Shown: positions 1 to 7,042 of the stretch, piece by piece
How positions within the stretch are numbered: the stretch's first letter is position 1
How the letters are laid out: every line of letters begins with the position of its first letter
Assembly (NCBI RefSeq): GCF_026342355.1
Contig: NZ_JAPEMV010000010.1
Location: forward strand, 186,001-250,000
Direction of reading: 5' to 3'
From: Streptomyces sp. NBC_00249
GTDB taxonomy: Bacteria > Actinomycetota > Actinomycetes > Streptomycetales > Streptomycetaceae
DNA: 64,000 nucleotides
Program-made: the position numbers and the translations under genes
Notes under the pieces: generated by a model
Seen by the model: only the letters and a program-made list of their open reading frames with translations
What the model was told of the DNA's origin: nothing
The model's database searches: none

Positions 1-1
1 C

Positions 2-394
2 GAGGGCGACGCCACCTACCTCGACCCGGCGATGTTCGTCCCGCCGCACGGGCTCTACCTCCTGGCGTACGACGCCACGGGCTCGGCCGTCGCCAGCGGC
101 GGCTGGCGCCGCCAGGACCGCAACGACGAGGGCTACTCGGACGGCGACGCCGAACTGAAGCGCATGTACGTCGTCCCCGAGGCGCGCGGCCTGGGCCTGG
201 CCCGCCGCATCCTGGCCGAACTGGAAGCCGACGCCCGCGCGGCCGGTCGCACCCGGATGGTCCTCGAAACGGGCGACCAGCAGCCGGAGGCGATCGCCCT
301 CTACCTCTCCTCGGGCTACACCCTGTCCGAAAAATTCGGCCACTACCGCTTCCACGACTCCAGCCGCTGCATGACCAAGCCGCTTCCTTTTTGA
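2..394 (+). CDS. GNAT family N-acetyltransferase (5' end outside window)
   Basis: The frame is open from the first bases, so the gene starts upstream and about 130 C-terminal residues are visible. They hold the core of a GNAT fold: a substrate strand, then ELKRMYVVPEARGLGLARRIL, whose R/G-x-x-G/A-like loop binds the acetyl-CoA pyrophosphate, then the LETG...AIALYLSSGY region typical of the last strand and helix. GNAT enzymes transfer acetyl from acetyl-CoA to an amine; the substrate cannot be told from sequence. It ends at TGA just before a long repeat-filled gap and converges on the CoA transferase gene. Confidence 0.85.
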   Translation, partial: EGDATYLDPAMFVPPHGLYLLAYDATGSAVASGGWRRQDRNDEGYSDGDAELKRMYVVPEARGLGLARRILAELEADARAAGRTRMVLETGDQQPEAIALYLSSGYTLSEKFGHYRFHDSSRCMTKPLPF

Positions 395-673
395 CGCGAC
401 CCTCGCGCCGCTCAGCGCTGGCGCGCTGCCGCTCCTTGACGCGCCGCTCGCACGGCTCGGCCGCGAGCGGCCTTACCGGCTTCGCGCCGCTGCGCCGGCC
501 TCCGGCCGTCGGTGGCGGGGCGGGACCGGTTCTGGTGGCCGCTGCCCGTCTGTCGTCTGCGGACCGTTGCCGCTGCGCGGGGCGGGGTCCCCTACCCGCC
601 CTTCCACCGTTCCCGCCTCAAACGCCGGCGGGGCTGGAGGTGCCCTCCGGGCACCCCAGACACCACCTGACCA

Positions 674-720
674 CGGGCCTGGGCCTGGGCCTGGGCCTGG
701 GCCTGGGCCTGGGCCTGGGC
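674..720. repeat. GGGCCT hexanucleotide tandem tract
   Basis: About 7.7 uninterrupted copies of the hexamer GGGCCT lie in the gap between the GNAT and CoA transferase genes. Just before it (about 607-660) is a CTCAAACGCCGGCGGGGCTGG block, an inverted relative of the dispersed Streptomyces intergenic repeat that follows downstream. No coding function is seen. Pure tracts of this kind are prone to slippage, so copy number may differ between strains. Confidence 0.9.
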
Positions 721-753
721 AGCAAAGCTGCACACGAACGGCGACCCCGCCCG

Positions 754-1090
754 ATCCAGCCCCGCCGGCGATTGAGGCGCGGGGGCCCGGGGGCTGGCCC
801 CCGGCAACCCACCCGCACACGAACGGCGACGCCGGCCAAAATCCAGCCCCGCCGGCGATTGAGGCGCGGGGGTCCGGGGGCCGGCCCCCGGCAGCGCACC
901 CGCACCCGAACAACCACGCCGCCACATCCAGCCCCGCCGGCGATTGAGGCGCAGGGGTCCAGGGGCCGGCCCCCGGCAACCCACCCGCACCCGAACAACC
1001 ACGCCGCCACATCCAGCCCCGCCGGCGATTGAGGCGCAGGGGTCCGGGGGCCGGCCCCCGGCGACGCACCCGCACCCGAGCGGCAGCGCT
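754..1090. repeat. Four-copy tandem repeat, ~85 bp period, with GC-rich hairpins
   Basis: Copies begin with ATCCAGCCCCGCCGGCGATT at 754, 841, 926 and 1011, giving periods of 87, 85 and 85 bp. Each contains GATTGAGGCGC followed by a self-complementary GGGGGCCGGCCCCC-type hairpin. The array fills the space between two convergent genes (GNAT on plus, CoA transferase on minus). It probably acts as a bidirectional transcription barrier. The core resembles GC-rich repeats scattered in Streptomyces intergenic regions, and a relative occurs at about 52.6 kb. The long open frames across it are GC artefacts. Confidence 0.85.
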
Positions 1091-1099
1091 GCGGCGGGG

Positions 1100-2431
1100 T
1101 CAGGCGGTCGGCAGCCAGGTCGGGGTGTCGGTGCCCCAGCGGGACGGGGTCCGGTCCCAGTCGCCCAGCGGCCCGGCCGCGTACCGCAGGGCCCCGTACC
1201 CCGAGGACGTGACCTCCCGCAGCCACGGCTCCGCCGTGTACCCGGGCTCCGCGGCCCCCGCCGCGGGGACTTCCCGGACCAGCCACGACGCCGTCCCGGC
1301 CAGGGAGAACCGCAGGCTCCGCCCACCCCCCTCCGCGAGCGCCCTCAGCACCCCCGCCGCCACCAGGTACCCCGTCCCGTGGTCCAGCGCCTGCGCGGGC
1401 AGCACCCCGGGCCGCCCGTCCGGGGAGCCGCACGCCGCAGCGATCCCGTACCCCGCCTGTACGAGGGAGTCGAACCCCCGCCGCCCCGCCCACGGCCCGC
1501 GCCACCCCCACGCGCACAGTTCCGCGACCACCAGTCCGGGCCACCGTGCGAGCAGTTCCTCCGCGCCCAGCCCGAAGCGTTCCAGCGCCCCCGGCCGGTA
1601 TCCCGAGACCACCACGTCGGCCCCGTCGAGGAGCCTCTCCAGTACCGCCCGGTCCTCCGCGTCGGCGAGGTCCAGCAGCGCCGAGCGCTTCCCGAAGCCG
1701 GTGTCGGCGTACGCGTCGTCGGACTCCGGCAGTCCGGGCGTGTCGATGCGGAGCACGTCCGCTCCGAGCGCGCCGAGCGTCCGCGTGGCGACGGGTCCGG
1801 CGATGACGCGGGTCAGGTCCAGGACCCGTACCCCGGCGGCGGGCAGCGCCGCCGGGCCGAGCGGCCGGCCGCGCCCGGGTCCCCGTACGGTCTCCACCAG
1901 CGGCTGCGGCTCCCCGTACCCGGGCGCCACGGCGACGGCGAGCCCGCCCTCGGCGTACACGCGTTCCTGCGCCTCGGCCGCGCCCAGCCGCCCGAGGGCC
2001 TCCCGGACGGCCTCCGGCGTCCCGGGCACGCCGAGCGCCCGTACGAGGGCCGTCTCGTGGTGGGGGTAGTTGGCGTGGGTGCGTACCCAGCCGTCGGCGG
2101 CCCGCCAGAATCCCGAGAGCGGCGCGAAGGACACCGGTTCACGGCCCCCGACCCGCAGGTGCCGTTCGCTGACGAACGCCGTGGCCACGGCGCCCTCGTC
2201 GACCACCACGGGGGCCGCGTCCTCGGCCTTCCCCCCGGCCCGTACGGCGGCCAGCTCGGCGGCGGCGAGCGCGCACGCCCCGACGGTGGCCCGCGCCAGC
2301 TCCCGTACCGGAAGCGGCCCTTCCAGCCCGGCCGGCCCCCGGTAGCTCACCCGCTCCGCCAACTCGCCCGCTCCGCCCAGGGCTTCCCACGCCTGCGCCG
2401 TCCCACCGTCCAAGATCGCCATGGCGCCCAT
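1100..2431 (-). CDS. CaiB/BaiF family (family III) CoA transferase
   Basis: The 443-residue protein has the family III CoA-transferase signature VRVLDLTRVIAGPVATRTLGALGADVLRID in its middle, followed by the conserved region with D/YRPGALERFGLGAEELLARWPGLV and a GFDSLVQAGYGI segment. These enzymes move CoA between acyl-CoA and a carboxylic acid. Here the first ~190 residues form an extra N-terminal half, so it looks like a two-lobed variant; substrate unknown. Two ATGs (2431 and 2422) could start it. It is divergent from the HerA-like ATPase with ~100 bp between them and convergent with the GNAT gene. Confidence 0.85.
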   Translation of the reverse strand: MGAMAILDGGTAQAWEALGGAGELAERVSYRGPAGLEGPLPVRELARATVGACALAAAELAAVRAGGKAEDAAPVVVDEGAVATAFVSERHLRVGGREPVSFAPLSGFWRAADGWVRTHANYPHHETALVRALGVPGTPEAVREALGRLGAAEAQERVYAEGGLAVAVAPGYGEPQPLVETVRGPGRGRPLGPAALPAAGVRVLDLTRVIAGPVATRTLGALGADVLRIDTPGLPESDDAYADTGFGKRSALLDLADAEDRAVLERLLDGADVVVSGYRPGALERFGLGAEELLARWPGLVVAELCAWGWRGPWAGRRGFDSLVQAGYGIAAACGSPDGRPGVLPAQALDHGTGYLVAAGVLRALAEGGGRSLRFSLAGTASWLVREVPAAGAAEPGYTAEPWLREVTSSGYGALRYAAGPLGDWDRTPSRWGTDTPTWLPTA

Positions 2432-2534
2432 TGTCGCGGAACCGGCCCACGAACCGCTTTACGGGTCTTGCCATCATGTGATCGAGTAAGCGGCTCCGGC
2501 CCGCCGTCACGGAGGCGGCCGGGGGTGGGCACCG

Positions 2535-5315
2535 GTGAGCGGAGAAGCGGCGGCGATGGTGGCGACGGGGTGGGGGATCCTCGACGGGATCGAGTCGTGT
2601 CTGCTGACGGAGGTGCCCCGGAGCCGGCGCCCCGACACCGAACGGGGCCCGGAGGGCGACGAGTTGCGCGACCAGCGCTTCGCCGCGCTCGTCTCCGCGT
2701 ACCAGGCGGGCCAGTCGGGCCGGTCGGACCAGCCCGGCCAGGCGGCTCACGGCGCCGTCCTGCTCGGCTGGCGCCGCGTCGGCGCCCAGCGCCCGGTCGA
2801 GGTCCTCGTCGGCGGCGCCGCCCTGTTCGGCGGGCAGGACGGTACGGGGCCCGGCGCCGCGACCCTCCTGAGCCTGCCCGCCGGCGCCCGGGCGCAGCGC
2901 CTGGCGGCCGGGGCGGCCGCGCAGGGCATGGCGGCCGTGCCGTACTGGATCCCGGTCGGGGCGATCACCGACGGCCTGCTGGTGGACGAGGACGCGCGCG
3001 AGCAGGCCGCCGCGCTGCGGCCCTCGCTGGAGGACGCCCTGCTGAGCGTGTGGCAGGACGCGTTCGCGTGGCTGGTGGTCGCCGAGCCGATCCCGCCGGC
3101 GGAGGCCGAGGAGCTCGCCGGGGAGGTGTCCGACCGGCGGCGCCGGGTGCAGGCGAAGACGGAGGGTTCCCCGGAGTACGCGCTGGAGGCGGCCCGTCTG
3201 GAGCGGCGGCACCGGGAGCTGGCGCTGGCGCCGTCGAGCGGGCTGTGGCGGGTGCGGCTGCTGGCCGGTTCGGACACGCCGGAGCGGGCGGCGCGGGTCG
3301 GGGCGCTGCTGTGCGCGTCGGCCGACCTGCGGGGCCTGCCGTACGCGCTCGCGCCGCGGGCGGAGCGCTGCGGGTCCCTGGAGGAGGTGCTCGGCGGCGG
3401 GACCGCCGGGTCCGGGGAGCAGGGGGCCGCGGCGGATCCGTTCGTGGCGGGTGCCGGGATGCTGTCGGCGCTGTTCCGGCCGCCGGCCCAGGAGATCCCG
3501 GGCGTACGGTTCTCCGTCCGCCCGGAGTTCGACGTGACCCCGGAGAACGGGACGGCCGCCGGCCCCGACTCCGTCCGGCTCGGCGCCGTGCTGGACCGCA
3601 ACCGGATGCCGGTCGGGGACCTGAACCTGTCGCGCTCCAGCCTCAACCGGCACACCTTCGTGTGCGGGGCGACCGGCGGCGGCAAGTCCCAGACGGTACG
3701 CGGCCTGCTGGAGGCGGCGACGGGTTCGGGGCTCCCGTGGCTGGTGGTCGAGCCGGCGAAGGCGGAGTACCGCTTCATGGCGGCCCGGCTGCCCGACGAG
3801 GAGGTCGTCGTCATCCGCCCGGGCGACCCGGAGTCCCTGCCCGCCGGTCTCAATCCGCTGGAGCCGTCCACGTACGGGGACGGCCTGCGCTTCCCCCTGC
3901 AGACCCATCTGGACATGGTGCGGGCGCTGTTCCTGGCGTCCTTCGACCCGCAGGAACCCTTCCCGCAGGTCCTCAGCGCCGCCCTGACGCGCTGCTACGA
4001 GGACCTGGGCTGGGACCTCACCCTGAACGAGCCCGCCGTCCCCGGCACGAACCCCCGCTATCCGACGCTGGAGGACCTCCAGGAGACCGCGGAGCAGGTC
4101 GTCGCGGACATCGGCTACAGCAAGGAGATCACCGACAACGTCCGCGGCTTCATCAGGATCCGCATCTCCAGCCTCCGTCTCGGCACCACGGGCCGGTTCT
4201 TCGAGGGCGGGCACCCGATCGACTTCGGCGAACTCCTCAAGCGGAACGTCGTCTTCGAGATCGAGGACGTCGGGGACGACAAGGACAAGGCCTTCCTGAT
4301 GGGCACGGTCCTGATCCGCCTCGTCGAGTACCTGCGCCTGGAACAGCGGCACACCGGCAAGCTCTCCTTCCCCCTGCGCCACCTCAGCGTCTTCGAAGAA
4401 GCCCACCGGCTGCTGCGGCGCAGCGAGGAGGGCGGGGCGAGTGCGCACGCCGTCGAGATGTTCGCCGGGCTGCTCGCCGAGATCCGCGCGTACGGGGAGG
4501 GGCTGGTGATCGCCGAGCAGATCCCCGCCAAGCTCGTCCCGGACGTCATCAAGAACACCGCCGCCAAGGTCGTGCACCGGCTGCCGGCGCGGGACGACCG
4601 CGAGGCCGTCGGCGCCACCATGAACATCACCGAGGCGCAGTCGGAGTTCCTCGTCACCCTCAGCCCCGGTGAGGCGGCCGTCTTCACCGACGGGATGGAC
4701 CATCCGGTGCTCGTCCGCATGGCCGACGGCACGGCCCGGGAGAACACGGGCCCCGTCCGTACGGCCTCCGCCGCGCCCCTGGTCGGCCCACGCAGCCACG
4801 CCTGCCCGGCCACCTGCGCGGACGCGCCGTGCACCCTGCGGCGCCTGCGCGGTGCGGGGCGGCTCCTGGACGCCGACGGGTCACGGATCACCCTGTGGGC
4901 CGAGATGGCCGTCGCGGCCCACCTGCTGGGCTGGCGCACCCCGCTCCCCGGCCCCGCGATGCGGGCCTCCCTCGCACCGCAATGGGAAGGCGACCGGCAC
5001 CTGGTGGAGTGCGCCGTCGCCCAGGCCGTCGACCGGGCGGTCGCGGACCGCCCCACCGTCGTGGCGGACCCGGCCGGCCTGTCCGAGCACGTCGCCCGCA
5101 TGATGTCCGCGCAGCTCGACGGCGGCGACCCCTGTCCGGTCGGCGAGCCGCGGTGGGCGGCACTGCCCGGCACGAAGGCGCGCCAGTACTACCACGGCCG
5201 CCGCACGCCTTCCACGGTCGAGCGCATCGTCGGCTGCGCGGATCCGTCGGAGCACTGGAGCAAGCGGTTCACGAAGGCCCTGTCCTGCTTCGAACGCACC
5301 ATCCGCAAGCCGTAA
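2535..5315 (+). CDS. HerA/FtsK-like P-loop ATPase (DUF87-type)
   Basis: The protein has 926 residues and a GTG start. Residues 378-385 (GATGGGKS) are the Walker A loop, and 617-624 (LSVFEEAH) supply the Walker B acid pair with the EEAHRL motif of the HerA/VirB4 branch. VVEPAKAEYRFM and the IPAKLVPDVIKNTAAKVVHRLP segment also match that branch. HerA-type ATPases form hexamers that pump DNA or protein. An N-terminal domain of ~370 residues precedes the motor, and a Cys-containing tail (CPATCADAPC near residue 760) follows it. The stop is 24 bp before the ADP-ribosyltransferase gene, and both share an operon. No nuclease partner (NurA) is nearby, so classical HerA-NurA repair is unlikely. Confidence 0.88.
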   Translation: MSGEAAAMVATGWGILDGIESCLLTEVPRSRRPDTERGPEGDELRDQRFAALVSAYQAGQSGRSDQPGQAAHGAVLLGWRRVGAQRPVEVLVGGAALFGGQDGTGPGAATLLSLPAGARAQRLAAGAAAQGMAAVPYWIPVGAITDGLLVDEDAREQAAALRPSLEDALLSVWQDAFAWLVVAEPIPPAEAEELAGEVSDRRRRVQAKTEGSPEYALEAARLERRHRELALAPSSGLWRVRLLAGSDTPERAARVGALLCASADLRGLPYALAPRAERCGSLEEVLGGGTAGSGEQGAAADPFVAGAGMLSALFRPPAQEIPGVRFSVRPEFDVTPENGTAAGPDSVRLGAVLDRNRMPVGDLNLSRSSLNRHTFVCGATGGGKSQTVRGLLEAATGSGLPWLVVEPAKAEYRFMAARLPDEEVVVIRPGDPESLPAGLNPLEPSTYGDGLRFPLQTHLDMVRALFLASFDPQEPFPQVLSAALTRCYEDLGWDLTLNEPAVPGTNPRYPTLEDLQETAEQVVADIGYSKEITDNVRGFIRIRISSLRLGTTGRFFEGGHPIDFGELLKRNVVFEIEDVGDDKDKAFLMGTVLIRLVEYLRLEQRHTGKLSFPLRHLSVFEEAHRLLRRSEEGGASAHAVEMFAGLLAEIRAYGEGLVIAEQIPAKLVPDVIKNTAAKVVHRLPARDDREAVGATMNITEAQSEFLVTLSPGEAAVFTDGMDHPVLVRMADGTARENTGPVRTASAAPLVGPRSHACPATCADAPCTLRRLRGAGRLLDADGSRITLWAEMAVAAHLLGWRTPLPGPAMRASLAPQWEGDRHLVECAVAQAVDRAVADRPTVVADPAGLSEHVARMMSAQLDGGDPCPVGEPRWAALPGTKARQYYHGRRTPSTVERIVGCADPSEHWSKRFTKALSCFERTIRKP

Positions 5316-5339
5316 CACGGAAGACCGGGGGAACACCGA

Positions 5340-6560
5340 ATGAGCGAGCTGTACACACCGGAGACCACCGACCTCCCGGAACCTCCACCCACCCCGGACT
5401 TCCCCGAAGCCGACACCATCGGCGAACCCGAACAACCGGAACCCACCGAACCGGAAGCCCTGGAGTCAGACGACACCGAGGCCTTCCCGGAGGAACCCGA
5501 GCCCGCCGAGCCCGAAGCCCTGGAGTCGGACGACACCGAAGCCTTCCCCGACGAACCCGAGCCCGCCGAGCCCGAAGCCCTGGAAGCGGACGACACCGAA
5601 GCCTTCCCCGACGAACCCGAACCCGTCGAGCCCGCCTCGGAACTCCCGGACGAGGACCCCGACTCCGACCTCCCCGCCGAGCCCGAAGCCCTCGCCGAAC
5701 CCACCCCGGACCGGCCCCGGGAACCCGAGTCCGCCGAGGCGGAAGCCGCGGAGGCGGAGGACACCGAAGCGTTCCCGGACGAGCCCGAGCCCGCCGAACG
5801 CCCCGACGAGGACCCCGACTCCGAGACCCCCGACGACCCCGACCCCCTCGACGACACGACGGAACTCCCCACCGGGGAAGAGGACACCCCGGACCAGCCC
5901 GAGCCCGAGCCCGAGCCCGAGGCACTCGAGAAGGAGGAGGAACCCGAGCCGGACGACGCCGCGGACGAGACCGAAGCCGCCTCCCCCGTCCGGGAGTTCT
6001 CCAGCAACGAGGAGGGCGCCGAGTACGGCCGGACGGAGTGGGCCGAGGCACAGGCCCTGCTGACCGACGAGCAGCGGGACGCCCTCTACGGCTACAGCGG
6101 GGAGAAGGGACCCGGCGAGGAGGGGTCGCCCGACTACAAGGAGATCAACGGCTACTTGCGCGGCTACGAGCCCGGTTCCCCTGAGGTCGACGACAGCATC
6201 CAGCGGATCGACGAGGGGCTCGAGCTCCAGACCGTCCCCGAGGACCTCACCGTCATGCGGGAGACCGGGCTGAATTCCTTCAACTGCCCGATCGAGAAGA
6301 TCAAGGGCAGTGTCCAGACCGACCAGGGATACCTGTCCACGGCTCTCGGTTCCGATCCCGATTTCGCCCCCGACAAGGAGGTCGTGCTCCACCTGAAGGT
6401 CCCGGAGGGCACTCCGGCCATCTATATGGAGGGGCTGTCCCAGTACGACTCGGAACGGGAACTGCTCCTCGGCCGCGGCCTGAGCTACCTCGTCACCGAC
6501 GCCACCTTCGGTGAGGACGACGACGACCGGTACCACGTCTACGGTGAGATCATTCGCTGA
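5340..6560 (+). CDS. Acidic repeat protein with C-terminal ADP-ribosyltransferase domain
   Basis: The protein has 406 residues. The first ~235 are extremely acidic and proline-rich, with a 20-residue repeat. The last ~170 match R-S-E class ADP-ribosyltransferases: Arg307 (VMRETG), the Ser-Thr strand at 333-334 (YLSTAL), and the ExE pair Glu372/Glu374 (SERELLLGRG). Such enzymes transfer ADP-ribose from NAD+ to a protein or nucleic acid; ExE enzymes usually modify arginine. The third motif position reads STA, not the common STS. There is no signal peptide or membrane segment. It is sandwiched between a motor ATPase and a small overlapping gene, which suggests an effector with a dedicated partner; this is inference. 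Confidence 0.85.
   Translation: MSELYTPETTDLPEPPPTPDFPEADTIGEPEQPEPTEPEALESDDTEAFPEEPEPAEPEALESDDTEAFPDEPEPAEPEALEADDTEAFPDEPEPVEPASELPDEDPDSDLPAEPEALAEPTPDRPREPESAEAEAAEAEDTEAFPDEPEPAERPDEDPDSETPDDPDPLDDTTELPTGEEDTPDQPEPEPEPEALEKEEEPEPDDAADETEAASPVREFSSNEEGAEYGRTEWAEAQALLTDEQRDALYGYSGEKGPGEEGSPDYKEINGYLRGYEPGSPEVDDSIQRIDEGLELQTVPEDLTVMRETGLNSFNCPIEKIKGSVQTDQGYLSTALGSDPDFAPDKEVVLHLKVPEGTPAIYMEGLSQYDSERELLLGRGLSYLVTDATFGEDDDDRYHVYGEIIR
5448..5627 (+). repeat. Three 60-bp in-frame repeats encoding a 20-residue acidic unit
   Basis: Residues 37-56, 57-76 and 77-96 of the ADP-ribosyltransferase protein repeat EPEALESDDTEAFPDEPEPA with few changes. The DNA period is exactly 60 bp. A decayed fourth copy (EDTEAFPDEPEPAER) occurs near 5757-5803. 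The near identity of the DNA suggests recent expansion. Confidence 0.95.
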
Positions 6561-6589
6561 TGAGTGCGCCACACGGAGAAGGAGACGGA

Positions 6590-6964
6590 ATGCGACGCGG
6601 CCCCATGTCCGAGGACCCGCAATTCACCACGGTGAGCATGCCGGACGACTACGCCTACCGGACGGACACCGCTGTCGTCTACGCCCCGGTGGTCCGGGGC
6701 GGAGTGACCGTGGGCCACCTGTGGGCGTCGGCCACCGAGTCCGCCGCCGGCTTCCTCGCGCTGCCCGCCGCCGGCACCGCCTCGCGCGCGGCGGCGTTCG
6801 CCTGGACCGACCGGCTGCGGGAGTCGAAGGCGCAGGGGCTCACCGCGCTGGAGGCCCTGCGGCACTGGACCGGCCGGCCGGACGACCCGAAGGCCGGGCA
6901 CGTCCCCGCGGACGCGGAGGCGCAGGCCGCGGACCTGGCCGCGCTGGAGGCCGAGCAGGGATAG
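6590..6964 (+). CDS. Small hypothetical protein, possible partner of the ADP-ribosyltransferase
   Basis: I do not recognise the family. The ATG at 6590 has a strong purine-rich ribosome site (GGAGAAGGAG) 5 bp upstream. An in-frame ATG at 6560 shares its A with the stop of the ADP-ribosyltransferase gene, which would give translational coupling (134 residues). From 6590 the product is 124 residues, soluble and Ala-rich. A C-terminal helix-forming acidic tail (ALEALRHW...ADLAALEAEQG) is visible. Tight coupling to a toxin-like enzyme fits an immunity protein, chaperone or substrate adaptor. Nothing in the sequence itself proves this. Confidence 0.7.
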   Translation: MRRGPMSEDPQFTTVSMPDDYAYRTDTAVVYAPVVRGGVTVGHLWASATESAAGFLALPAAGTASRAAAFAWTDRLRESKAQGLTALEALRHWTGRPDDPKAGHVPADAEAQAADLAALEAEQG

Positions 6965-6990
6965 ACAGGCTGAGCAGGGCCGGACACGCC

Positions 6991-7022
6991 CGTGGGGCCG
7001 CCGTTCGCACGGCGGCCCCACG
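6991..7022. terminator. Perfect 13-bp hairpin between convergent operons
   Basis: CGTGGGGCCGCCG at 6991-7003 pairs without mismatch with CGGCGGCCCCACG at 7010-7022 around a 6-nt loop. It lies between the end of the plus-strand ATPase/ADP-ribosyltransferase operon and the end of the minus-strand repeat-protein gene. It should therefore stop transcription from both sides. Confidence 0.85.
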
Positions 7023-7042
7023 GTGTCGTCACAGCCGCCCCG

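Noticed and set aside
754..1090. Tandem repeat considered as a CRISPR array
   Set aside because: Only four units, ~85-bp period with no distinct spacers (almost the whole unit repeats), and no cas genes in the window.
944..4672. Very long plus-strand open frame (1242 codons) overlapping the CoA transferase and the ATPase
   Set aside because: Its translation is Arg/Pro/Gly-rich without domains. It is the out-of-frame shadow of two genes with clear motifs, as expected in DNA of this GC content.
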